A DNA stretch of 64,000 bases from Streptomyces sp. Z26 (GTDB lineage: Bacteria > Actinomycetota > Actinomycetes > Streptomycetales > Streptomycetaceae), in the NCBI RefSeq assembly GCF_003665095.1, contig NZ_RCHV01000002.1, forward strand, positions 1,807,501-1,871,500. The letters run 5' to 3'. Shown piece after piece: positions 30,210 through 37,442 of this stretch. The notes beneath the pieces are model-generated. The model did no database searches. It was not told the DNA's origin and saw only the letters and a list, made by a program, of their open reading frames with translations. How positions within the stretch are numbered: position 1 is the stretch's first letter; each line of letters opens with the position of its first letter. The position numbers and the translations under genes are program-made.

Positions 30210-30505
30210 GCGCATTCGTCCGCTATGCCATGAAAATGCATCGGATGAGCCCATTGGTCAGCGGATTGACCCCATGTGGCCTACACGACGGGCACAGAGC
30301 GGCCATAACGACTACGCAACACCCACCCCACACGACGCGAAAAACGCTGCGGAAATCGCACCAGCCTGCGAGTATCGGACCGCTTCACCGAACCTCCACA
30401 ACCTACGGCGGTCGGTAAGCACGAGGGACGAGCACCACCGCCCCCTATTCTTGACCCGGCATGGTCAGAACCAGGGGCGCGCCCGCCCGCCCGTGACCAC
30501 CACCG

Positions 30506-30581
30506 GCCCCCGTAGCTCAGTGGATAGAGCAGGTGCCTTCTAAGCACTTGGCCGCAGGTTCGAGTCCTGCCGGGGGCACCA
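30506..30581 (+). tRNA. tRNA-Arg (anticodon TCT)
   Basis: A 76-nt cloverleaf with an encoded CCA end. The acceptor stem GCCCCCG pairs with CGGGGGC, the D-arm contains AGCTCAGTGGATAGAGC, the anticodon loop is CTTCTAA with anticodon TCT, and the T-arm is GCAGGTTCGAGTCCTGC. It reads the rare AGA/AGG codons. No integrase gene or duplicated 3' end lies nearby, so it does not appear to be an occupied attachment site here. Confidence 0.95.
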
Positions 30582-30666
30582 ACCGCCTCTCACCTGCGCT
30601 CACGCGGGCGAGGGGCTTTCTTGTCACCCTCCGGATGGCACCCACGTCCCTTATGGGCCGAGTACC

Positions 30667-30696
30667 TTGACCTGTCGCGTTCATGGACGTCATCGT
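30667..30696 (+). promoter_or_regulatory. Possible leaderless promoter for the ASCH-Nudix gene
   Basis: TTGACC (30667-30672), an 18-bp spacer and CATCGT (30691-30696) lie 7 nt before ATG 30704. This ATG has no ribosome-binding site, so transcription may begin at the start codon. The -10 match is weak. Confidence 0.3.
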
Positions 30697-30703
30697 TTCG
30701 GGC

Positions 30704-31570
30704 ATGACGCCCCCTCCCGCCGAAGCGGCGGAGCACCGGCTGCGGCTGGTTTCGCGCGCGTACGGGCAGGTCGAGTCGGGGCGCAAGACGGTCGAGGCGT
30801 GCGTCGCCTCCGGTGGGGCGGCGGGTATCGCCGTCGGGGACACCCTCGTCCTGTACGACGGCGGTGACGGCGGACGGGAACTCGACGTCACCGTACGGCG
30901 GATCACCCCGTACGCCTCCTTCGCGGAGCTGCTCCGCGCGGAGGACCCCGCCCGTGTCGACCCGGACGGGCGGCCCGAGGACACGCTCGCCGCGCTCCGT
31001 GGGGCGCAGCCGCCGGGCGGGGAGGCGCGCGGCGTGCTCGCGCTCGTTTTCGACCACCGGCCCGCGCGGCCGGGGCGCGCGATGCCGATGACGGCCGTGG
31101 AGTACGCGGGGACCGTCCCGCACCACACCGTGTACGGCTGTCTGTACGTCCGCGACGAGCGGGACCGGCCGGTGCAGCTGCGTTCCGTGTACGGCGCCCG
31201 GCACTGGCAGTTCCCGGGCGGGAACCTGGACGTCCTCGGGGAGGACCCGCTCGGCACCGCGCGGCGCGAGACCGTGGAGGAGACCGGCCTCGAACCGGCC
31301 CGGGAGGAGCCGAGGTTGCTTCTCACGCACTTCCTGCACGCCGGGCCGCGAACGCCCCTGAACAGGGTGGGTCTCGTCTTCGACGGCGGGCGGCTGACCG
31401 CCGACCAGCTCCGCCGGGTCCGTCTCGACCCCGCCGAGCACGACATGTGGGCCGTACACGACCTGCCCGGCTGGCGGGAGTTGATGGCGCCACGGGACTT
31501 CGCCCGCCTCGACGCCGTCGAACGGTCTCGGCTCGGCCGCGGCCCCGCCTACCTCACGACGCACACCTGA
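30704..31570 (+). CDS. ASCH-like domain fused to a Nudix hydrolase
   Basis: A 288-aa two-domain protein. Residues 10-75 look like an ASCH/PUA-type RNA- or nucleotide-binding domain (LRLVSRAYGQVESGRKTVE, VGDTLVLYDG). Residues 130-260 are a Nudix fold with the box at about 170-195: GGNLDVLGEDPLGTARRETV followed by EETGL. The REx2EExGL core is intact, but the Gly-to-Glu spacing is one residue longer than the usual Gx5E. Nudix enzymes hydrolyse nucleoside diphosphates linked to another group, and the ASCH domain may add specificity for modified nucleotides or RNA; the substrate is unknown. ATG 30683 would add seven residues; neither start has a ribosome-binding site. It stands alone after the tRNA. 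Confidence 0.85.
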   Translation: MTPPPAEAAEHRLRLVSRAYGQVESGRKTVEACVASGGAAGIAVGDTLVLYDGGDGGRELDVTVRRITPYASFAELLRAEDPARVDPDGRPEDTLAALRGAQPPGGEARGVLALVFDHRPARPGRAMPMTAVEYAGTVPHHTVYGCLYVRDERDRPVQLRSVYGARHWQFPGGNLDVLGEDPLGTARRETVEETGLEPAREEPRLLLTHFLHAGPRTPLNRVGLVFDGGRLTADQLRRVRLDPAEHDMWAVHDLPGWRELMAPRDFARLDAVERSRLGRGPAYLTTHT

Positions 31571-31639
31571 CGCACCGCCCGGACCGCACCACCCGGACCG
31601 CTTCGCTTGACGCGCCCCGCCCCCGCGCCCGGCGGCGGC

Positions 31640-32506
31640 TCAGGCGCGTACGCGGGCGAGGAAGCGACGGACGTGGCCCGCGACGACGTCGAGGTGGCTC
31701 TCCAGCAGGAAGTGGCCGCCGTCGACGAGGTGCACCTCCGCGTCCTTCGCGTCGCGGGTGAACGCCTCGGCGCCCGCCGGGCCGAAGATCTCGTCGTTGC
31801 GCCCCCAGACGGCGAGTACGGGTACGTCGTGGGTGCGCAGGAACGTGTGCAGGCGCGGGTAGAGCGGGCGGTTGTTGCGGTAGTCGCGGAAGAGAGCGAG
31901 CTGGATCGCGTCGTTGCCCTCGCGGGAGACGAGGGCGAAGTCGTGCTCCCAGGTGTCCGGGCTGACGACGCTCGGGTCGGGCACGCCGTGGACGTACTGC
32001 CAGCGGATGGCCTCGCGGCTCAGGGCGGCGCGTACGGCGGGCTCGGTCGCGGGGCCGGGGTCGTCGCCGTACGCCCAGACGTCGGTCCAGAACGACTCGA
32101 CGAAGCCGTCCTCGTACCCGTTGCCGTTCTGGGTGACGAGGGCGGTGATCCGGTCGGGGTGGCGGAGGGCGAGGCGCCAGCCGACGGGGGCGCCGTAGTC
32201 CTGGACGTAGAGGGCGTAACGGGTGAGGCCCAGCTGGTCGAGGAGGCGGGAGGTGAGGTCGGCGAGGGCGTCGAAGGTGTAGGCGAACGTGTCGGCGGAG
32301 GGCGCGGCGGAGAGGCCGAAGCCGAGGTGGTCGGGCGCGATGACGCGGTGGTCCTCGGCCAACAGCGGGATGAGGTCGCGGAACATGAACGAGCTCGTCG
32401 GGTAGCCGTGCAGCAGCACGATCGCGGGGGCGTCGGCGGGACCGGCCTCCCGGTAGAAGATCTCGTGGCCGTCGACGGTGGTGGTCCGGTGGTGCACCGT
32501 ACGCAT
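31640..32506 (-). CDS. Alpha/beta hydrolase, haloalkane dehalogenase/epoxide hydrolase type
   Basis: A 288-aa soluble hydrolase. The oxyanion segment LLHGYPTSSFMFRDL and the nucleophile elbow VQDYGAPVG with Asp (about residue 106) place it with haloalkane dehalogenases and epoxide hydrolases and not with serine esterases. The catalytic His is in VDGGHFLLES near the C-terminus, and the length matches the family (280-300 aa). ATG 32506 has AAGGGG about 8 nt upstream. It is divergent from a CGNR-type regulator gene across a 97-bp space with three repeated CTAACC motifs, so that regulator probably controls it. The natural substrate is unknown. Confidence 0.88.
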   Translation of the reverse strand: MRTVHHRTTTVDGHEIFYREAGPADAPAIVLLHGYPTSSFMFRDLIPLLAEDHRVIAPDHLGFGLSAAPSADTFAYTFDALADLTSRLLDQLGLTRYALYVQDYGAPVGWRLALRHPDRITALVTQNGNGYEDGFVESFWTDVWAYGDDPGPATEPAVRAALSREAIRWQYVHGVPDPSVVSPDTWEHDFALVSREGNDAIQLALFRDYRNNRPLYPRLHTFLRTHDVPVLAVWGRNDEIFGPAGAEAFTRDAKDAEVHLVDGGHFLLESHLDVVAGHVRRFLARVRA

Positions 32507-32508
32507 GT

Positions 32509-32571
32509 CTAACCCCTTTACATGCTTGAACTGGTTAGCCTGGCGTCATGCAAGCACGCGGCGGACTAACC
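32509..32571. promoter_or_regulatory. Cluster of CTAACC/GGTTAG motifs and an inverted repeat in a divergent promoter region
   Basis: CTAACC is at 32509-32514 and 32566-32571, and its complement GGTTAG at 32533-32538. An inverted repeat TGCTTG (32523-32528) / CAAGCA (32551-32556) surrounds the middle copy. The whole set fills the 97 bp between the hydrolase and the CGNR regulator, as expected for an autoregulated divergent operator. There is no direct proof. Confidence 0.5.
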
Positions 32572-32603
32572 TGTCAAAGGCATCGATGGGGTGAGGAGGA
32601 GCC

Positions 32604-33089
32604 GTGACGACGGACGTGCTGCTGGCACTTCTCAACAGCAGGCCGCTGGTGGGCGGCGAGGAACGGGACGCGCTCGGCGACCCGGCGCGCGGCGCGCGCT
32701 GGGCGCGCGAGCACGGCGGCGACGGCAGCCGCGCGGAACTGGCGCTGCTGCGCCGGACCCGGGACGCCCTGCGGGACGTCGTACGCGGCGCGAGCCCGCC
32801 CGCCGTACTGGAGCCGCTGCTCGAAGGGGTGCACCAGGTCCCGGAGTTGACGGCGGAGGGGCTCGCCTGGAACGTACGGACGCCGCCGCACGCCCGCCTG
32901 GCCGTCGACGCCGTACTGGGGTGGGCCGAGGCCGAGGAGCGGCTCCCCGGACGGTTGCGCCCCTGCGCGAACGACGAGTGCCGGCTGTTCCTCCTCGACC
33001 GCAGCCGCGCCAACCGCGCCCGCTGGTGCTCGATGGCCGTCTGCGGCAACCGCGCGAAGGCGCGGCGGCACTACGCGCGTTCGCGCTGA
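32604..33089 (+). CDS. CGNR zinc-finger transcriptional regulator (ABATE domain)
   Basis: A 161-aa regulator. The N-terminal helical ABATE-type stress-sensing domain spans residues 1-115. The C-terminal CGNR zinc finger has CANDECRLFLLDRS and RWCSMAVCGNRAKARRHYAR, with the four Cys ligands and the CGNR signature intact. Its GTG start at 32604 has GAGGAGGA just upstream. It is transcribed away from the alpha/beta hydrolase gene and probably regulates both. The ligand is unknown. Confidence 0.9.
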   Translation: MTTDVLLALLNSRPLVGGEERDALGDPARGARWAREHGGDGSRAELALLRRTRDALRDVVRGASPPAVLEPLLEGVHQVPELTAEGLAWNVRTPPHARLAVDAVLGWAEAEERLPGRLRPCANDECRLFLLDRSRANRARWCSMAVCGNRAKARRHYARSR

Positions 33090-33105
33090 CCCGCCACCCC
33101 GCGGG

Positions 33106-33783
33106 TCAGGCCGCGCGGCAGAGGCGTTCGGGGTCGACCGCGACGGGGACGCGGGCGAGGGCGGCGGCACGTACGACGACGGGGACGCGTACGGGCGTCG
33201 TACGGGTCGGGGTCGTGAGCACCGGGGCGGTGCGGGTCGGGGCCGTACGGGTCGGAGCGGTGCGGGCGGGCGCCGTACGGACCGGCGTCGGGCGGACGTC
33301 GGCCTCGGCGGCGGGAGCGGTGGGCGCGGAGGCGGTGGGCGCGGAAGCGGGGGACGCGGTCTCCGTACGGGCGAAGACGAGGAGGCGGAGCACCACGAAG
33401 CGGCCGAGCCCGGCGAGCGCGGAGGCGGTGAGGTAGACGGCCTGTTCGAGCAGCGCGCCGGGAGTCGCGACCAGGTACTGGAGGGCGAGCATCGCGACGC
33501 TGGTCGTGGCGTACGCGGCGAGGGCGGACCCGGCGGACTGCGTGTGCTGGCGCCAGGTGGCGCGGCGGCCCGCACCGAAGGTGAAGCGGGCGTGCAGCTC
33601 GGTGGCGAGGAGGGTGGAGGCCGCGGTGATCAGGGCGTTGGCCAGGACCCAGGGGAGGTGACCGGCGAGGGCGGCGACCGCGAGGCTGGAGGCGAGGCCG
33701 AGGCCGCCGCCGCAGACGACGAAGCGCGCGAAGGCGGTGAAGGCGCCGGGTGCCGCCTGCTGGTGGCCCTGTGTCGTCTCCAT
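33106..33783 (-). CDS. GtrA-like four-helix membrane protein with Thr/Pro/Arg tail
   Basis: A 225-aa protein. Residues 15-145 contain four hydrophobic helices with the GtrA-family pattern (FVVCGGGLGLASSLAVAAL, an ALITAASTLLATELHARFTF segment and a Gly-Arg-Phe-Val helix). GtrA-like proteins are thought to help polyprenyl-linked sugars cross the membrane. The last 80 residues are a hydrophilic tail with repeated RTAPT units, not typical of the family. ATG 33783 has GGGAG upstream. No glycosyltransferase gene is adjacent. Two tandem palindromes lie 67 bp upstream of its start, so its expression is probably controlled. Confidence 0.85.
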   Translation of the reverse strand: METTQGHQQAAPGAFTAFARFVVCGGGLGLASSLAVAALAGHLPWVLANALITAASTLLATELHARFTFGAGRRATWRQHTQSAGSALAAYATTSVAMLALQYLVATPGALLEQAVYLTASALAGLGRFVVLRLLVFARTETASPASAPTASAPTAPAAEADVRPTPVRTAPARTAPTRTAPTRTAPVLTTPTRTTPVRVPVVVRAAALARVPVAVDPERLCRAA

Positions 33784-33849
33784 GTCCCGACTCCCTGCCT
33801 GACCCCGGTGGCTCGCGCCCTCGGACGGTTTCCGTGGGCAGCGCCCACC

Positions 33850-33880
33850 TGTCACTTAATGACAGTGTCACTAAGTGACA
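33850..33880. promoter_or_regulatory. Two tandem 15-bp palindromes, probable operator
   Basis: TGTCACTTAATGACA (33850-33864) and TGTCACTAAGTGACA (33866-33880) are direct repeats, each with a TGTCA/TGACA inverted symmetry, and their centres are 16 bp apart. They are unusually AT-rich for the region and lie upstream of the GtrA-like gene. TetR or GntR/MarR-type dimers bind such sites, and a TetR gene starts nearby. The remainder of the 33,784-34,107 gap holds no gene. Confidence 0.65.
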
Positions 33881-34107
33881 AGAAATGCAAGCCCGCGCTC
33901 ACACCCGCCCTCCGGCGGTCCGTCCGGCACACACCCCTCGCCACACCTCAGAAACTACGCAGCGCGCGGGGCGGCGCACATGGGGCTCACAGCCCGGAAC
34001 GGGGTGGTGCTACACCCCCTCTTTCGCCTCCCGCAGACCCCACCCTCCACACGGGACCGCCGCACGCGACCGTCGTGGACCGCCGTACGTGAACCCGCCC
34101 CGGCGCC

Positions 34108-34692
34108 TCAGTCCGGCGCGACGAGACCGGCGAGGGAACGCAGTCCCGCGACGACGTCGGCCGCTCGCGGAGCCCGTTCCGGGTCGGTCAGCCACTGCGT
34201 CATCAGGCCCGTGAACAGGGCGAGTTGGGTCGCGCCGAGCGTACGGACCACCGCGTCGTCGACGTCACCCTCCGGGGTGCCGCCCAGCAGCGCGGCGAGG
34301 CCGCGGCGGCCTTCGGCCTGGCCGCCGGCGAGGTAGCGGCGGAGGTCGTCGGAGTGTTCGGCCTGGACGAGGGCCTCCATGGTGGCGAGCCACAGCTTGC
34401 GGTCCTCGGTGAACGAGCGGATGACGGCCGTCCACAGGGCCTCGTAGCGCTCGGCGGCGGTCGCGCCCTCGGTGCCGTAGGCGGCGAGCGTACGGCCGAG
34501 GCGGGTGCCCCAGTCGTCGATCGCCTCGATGAGCGCGGCGGTCAACAGGGCCTCGCGGGAGCCGAAGTGGTAGCCGATGGCGGCCATGCTCACGCCGGAG
34601 GCGGTGGCGATGTCCCGCACGGTGATCCGGCCCCAGTCCTTCTCCTCCAGGCAGCGGCGGGTCCCGGCCAGCAGCGCTTCGCGATTTCCCAT
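34108..34692 (-). CDS. TetR family transcriptional regulator
   Basis: A 194-aa TetR repressor. The DNA-binding helix-turn-helix lies at residues 8-50 (WGRITVRDIATASGVSMAAIGYHFGSREALLTAAL). The C-terminal helical ligand domain contains the WLATMEALVQAEHS and LGATQLALFTGLMTQWLTDP stretches of the TetR_C family. No ribosome-binding site is seen before ATG 34692. TAACCT lies 8 nt upstream, so the transcript may be leaderless. The neighbours are the GtrA-like gene downstream on the same strand and a divergent erythromycin-esterase-like gene, and either could be a target. Confidence 0.9.
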   Translation of the reverse strand: MGNREALLAGTRRCLEEKDWGRITVRDIATASGVSMAAIGYHFGSREALLTAALIEAIDDWGTRLGRTLAAYGTEGATAAERYEALWTAVIRSFTEDRKLWLATMEALVQAEHSDDLRRYLAGGQAEGRRGLAALLGGTPEGDVDDAVVRTLGATQLALFTGLMTQWLTDPERAPRAADVVAGLRSLAGLVAPD

Positions 34693-34838
34693 GGGAGCGC
34701 AGGTTAGCCGACCCGGGGCGGCCGGGGACGCGCGATTCGGGCGTATGCGCTATACGCTCGTCTTGCACGTACGCCCAAGCTCCCGTTACCGTCGCGCCGT
34801 CCGCATCACCCCACCCCCGTGCCCCGAGGGAGCCCCCC

Positions 34839-36194
34839 ATGTCCCGTCGCCCGTACGCCCGCCGTCGTCTCACCCGTCCACGCGCCCGGACCGGCGTCGC
34901 GCTCGCCGCCGCCGCGCTCGCCGGGGTCGCGCTGCTCCCCCTCGGCGGCGGTCCGCCCGACGCGCGCGCCACCGGGGACGGCGCCCCGGTCGCGGCGCTG
35001 GAACGGCACGCGCGCCCCCTCGGGGACCTGGACTCCCTGGTGCGTCGGGTCGGCGGGGCGCGCGTCGTCGGTGTGGGCGAGGCGAGCCACAGTGGACACG
35101 AGTTCTTCGTCCTGAAGCAGCGCCTCTTCCGGAAGCTGGTGGCCGAACGGGGCTTCACCACCTTCGCGTTGGAGGCCAGCTGGAGCACCGGGCTGCGCCT
35201 CGACGCGTACGTGACGCGCGGTGTCGGCGACCCGGAGCGGGTCATGCGCGACGAGTTCCAGGGGCAGTACGTCTTCTGGAACACGCGGGAGTACCTGGAC
35301 CTGGTCCGCTGGATGCGCCGCCACAACCTCGACCATCCCGGCCGGCCCCCGCTCCGCTTCGTCGGCAGCGACCTCGGGTATCCGGGCCCGGAGGCGTTCG
35401 ACGAGGTCACCTCGTACGTCACCGCGCACCGGCCGGAGTTGGCGGAGCGCGTCGACGGCCTCTACGCCGGGCTGCGGCCCGACGCGGGGACGGAGGCGGG
35501 CGGTTGGATGGCGGGGCAGCTGGCGAAGGACCTGGCCGTACGCCGCGCCGAGGCCCGCCGCGCCACGCGGGCGCTCGACCTGCTGCGGGCGGCGGACCGG
35601 CCGGAGGGGGCCGAGGGGCGGTCGTACGACTGGGCCGTACGGAACGCCCTCGCCGTCACGCAGAGCTTCACCGGATACGCCTTCCCCGACGAGGAGTTCG
35701 CGGAGCGCATGCGCTACCGCGACCGCGTGCTTGCCGCCAACACCGCCTGGTGGCAGCGGCGTTCGGGCGGCAAGGTGCTGCTGGCGGCGAACAACGGGCA
35801 TGTGGCGTACGAGGCCACCAGCGCCGAATTCCCCGTGCCCGCAGGGGCGTTCCTGCGCGAGAGGCTGGGCGCGGAGTACGTGAACGTGGGGCTGACCTTC
35901 GGCCGCGGCCGGATCAACGCGCTCCCCGACCCGGCCGCACGGGAGCCGGAGACGTACGCGGTGCCGCCCGCCCCCGCCGGATACGGCGAGCACACCCTGG
36001 ACCGGGTACGCCGCCGGGACCTCGTCCTCGACCTGCGCACCGCCACGGGCGCCGCCCGCGCCTGGCTGGAGGCGCCGCGGCCGGTGCGCTCGTACGGCCT
36101 GTACTGGTCGGCGGAGGCGCCCGTCACCGACCTGGCGGCCACGTACGACGTGCTGGTGCACCTGCGTCGGGTGACGGCGGCGCACCTCCGCTGA
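34839..36194 (+). CDS. Secreted erythromycin esterase family protein
   Basis: A 451-aa protein with an Arg-rich N-terminus and a hydrophobic signal segment (residues 20-46), so it is probably exported. The erythromycin-esterase/EreA-like fold is shown by VVGVGEASHSGHEFFVLKQRL (about residues 75-95, with the conserved GEASH), FALEASW, the FVGSDLGY region and the LAANNGHVAY segment. Ere enzymes linearise macrolide lactones, but most actinobacterial family members have unknown substrates, so resistance should not be assumed. ATG 34839 has GAGGGAG 7 nt upstream. The TetR gene is divergent and could be its regulator. Confidence 0.85.
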   Translation: MSRRPYARRRLTRPRARTGVALAAAALAGVALLPLGGGPPDARATGDGAPVAALERHARPLGDLDSLVRRVGGARVVGVGEASHSGHEFFVLKQRLFRKLVAERGFTTFALEASWSTGLRLDAYVTRGVGDPERVMRDEFQGQYVFWNTREYLDLVRWMRRHNLDHPGRPPLRFVGSDLGYPGPEAFDEVTSYVTAHRPELAERVDGLYAGLRPDAGTEAGGWMAGQLAKDLAVRRAEARRATRALDLLRAADRPEGAEGRSYDWAVRNALAVTQSFTGYAFPDEEFAERMRYRDRVLAANTAWWQRRSGGKVLLAANNGHVAYEATSAEFPVPAGAFLRERLGAEYVNVGLTFGRGRINALPDPAAREPETYAVPPAPAGYGEHTLDRVRRRDLVLDLRTATGAARAWLEAPRPVRSYGLYWSAEAPVTDLAATYDVLVHLRRVTAAHLR

Positions 36195-36242
36195 CGTACC
36201 CCCTCAACACGCCGCCGTGGCAGGGGCGTTGGGGCGCGACGC

Positions 36243-37130
36243 TCACTCCGCCCGTTCGGACTCCGGCAGCGCGTAGACGCGGGCGCGGTCGACCTCGTAG
36301 ACGGCGCCTTGGAGGGCGTCGCCGTGGAAGTTGTCGAGCTGGATGGTCTGGTGCATGGACGGGGCGCACTGGAGGCAGTCGCGGTCGGCGTTCGCACCGC
36401 CCGCGAAGCGGAACCACTCCTCGCCGTCGACGAAACCGCGTACGTGGTCGGGTGTCCACTCGACGCCGATGTCGTGCCACTGCGTCAGGTCCACCCCGCA
36501 CCGCCGCGCGAACTCCTGCTGCACGGGCACCTCTTCGGAGTGCGGGTAGTGCAGGAACGCCTCGGCGCACCGCTCACCGGGGGCCATGTTCTCCAGGTAG
36601 TCGTACTCGCCGTCCCGGGGGTGCTCGTCGGAGTCCGGCCACAGGATGAGCAGCGGGTGGTACTGGCGCCCGTCGTCCTCGGAGGTGGGGCGGGAGCGTA
36701 CGCGGGCCTCCCAACGGCCGTACCGCTGGCCGTACACGGACGAGAGCCAGCCCGTGTCGCCGTTGGTCTCGCCGGTCATGCGGAGCATGCCGCCGACGAC
36801 ACGGGTGTTGGCGTCGCAGCGGCGGCCGTTGCCCGCGTGGCCGGGCCAGCACGCGCCGGGGCCGCCGCCCGCGAGGTCCCACTTGTCGCGGTCCGGTACG
36901 GCGGGCTCCTCCTCGGAGCCGTAGTCGAACTCGTCGGACCACCGCGGCAACGGGTCGCCCCAGCCGTACCGTTCGGCGGCGGTGGTGGTCGTGGCGGCCG
37001 TGGTGGCCGTTCCCGTGCCGGTGGGACGCGCCGGGGCGGCCGGGGCCGTGGCGAGCGTCAGCGCGCTCGCCACGGCGAGCGCCGCCGCCAGCGTCGCGCG
37101 CAGTGGTGTTCCGTACCCGCGTCCGTACAT
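36243..37130 (-). CDS. Secreted glycoside hydrolase family 16 enzyme
   Basis: A 295-aa exported protein with a signal peptide (residues 1-34), a Thr/Ala linker and one GH16 domain. The catalytic motif ExDxxE is intact as DGEYDYLEN (about residue 175), with the upstream strand GRWEARVR and the downstream WHDIGVEWTPDHVRGFVDGE. GH16 members cleave beta-1,3- or beta-1,3-1,4-glucans, agars or related polymers, and the specificity cannot be read here. It is divergent from the nSTAND gene, with a 312-bp promoter region. It is a small stand-alone enzyme without a carbohydrate-binding module. Confidence 0.9.
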   Translation of the reverse strand: MYGRGYGTPLRATLAAALAVASALTLATAPAAPARPTGTGTATTAATTTTAAERYGWGDPLPRWSDEFDYGSEEEPAVPDRDKWDLAGGGPGACWPGHAGNGRRCDANTRVVGGMLRMTGETNGDTGWLSSVYGQRYGRWEARVRSRPTSEDDGRQYHPLLILWPDSDEHPRDGEYDYLENMAPGERCAEAFLHYPHSEEVPVQQEFARRCGVDLTQWHDIGVEWTPDHVRGFVDGEEWFRFAGGANADRDCLQCAPSMHQTIQLDNFHGDALQGAVYEVDRARVYALPESERAE

Positions 37131-37442
37131 GTATGTCTGCCTCTCCGTCTGCCCCGCCCGTCACCCACGGCCGCCCGAGCCCTCCCCTCGTGGGGCTCGG
37201 GTGCCGCCGTGGCCGGGGAGCCGTGCCGCGTGTCGTGTTCCCGGGAGGCATTCGACCGCCCGCCGGGTTTGTTCGGCAGGCCCCCCACCAGCGGCGAACA
37301 ATGGCGGGCGGTGCGAGGGCCGCAGCGGGAGGCGCGGAAAAGTCCGTGAAGATGGCGTGAACGCCCGTACCGGGCCCGGCGACACGGCGAAGGGTCGGGC
37401 GGGGGCGTACCAGCGCGGGCAGCGGGACGAGGGGGAGGGCAC
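37131..37442. other. 312-bp divergent intergenic region (GH16 / nSTAND)
   Basis: No gene is seen. It holds the inverted repeat TTGTTCG-N19-CGAACAA (37269-37301), which recurs upstream of the lipoprotein gene at 44,794. The ribosome-binding site of the nSTAND gene (GGGGGAGGG) lies at its right end. Confidence 0.5.
37269..37301. promoter_or_regulatory. Inverted repeat TTGTTCG-N19-CGAACAA, copy 1
   Basis: Seven-base arms with a 19-bp spacer, 139 bp upstream of the GH16 start. The same arms, the same spacer length and the same GCGG before the right arm are found at 44794-44826. Two identical layouts suggest one regulator. Confidence 0.5.

Noticed and set aside
30506..30581. tRNA-Arg as an attachment site for an integrated element
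   Set aside because: No integrase, excisionase or duplicated tRNA 3' end was seen on either side within the window.
33875..34336. A possible + strand gene between the palindromes and the tetR gene
   Set aside because: The frame is Arg/Pro/Ser low-complexity, has no ribosome-binding site and runs antisense into the tetR gene.
34839..36194. A macrolide resistance gene
   Set aside because: The protein is of the erythromycin esterase family but appears secreted and there is no resistance or biosynthesis context, so resistance is not supported.
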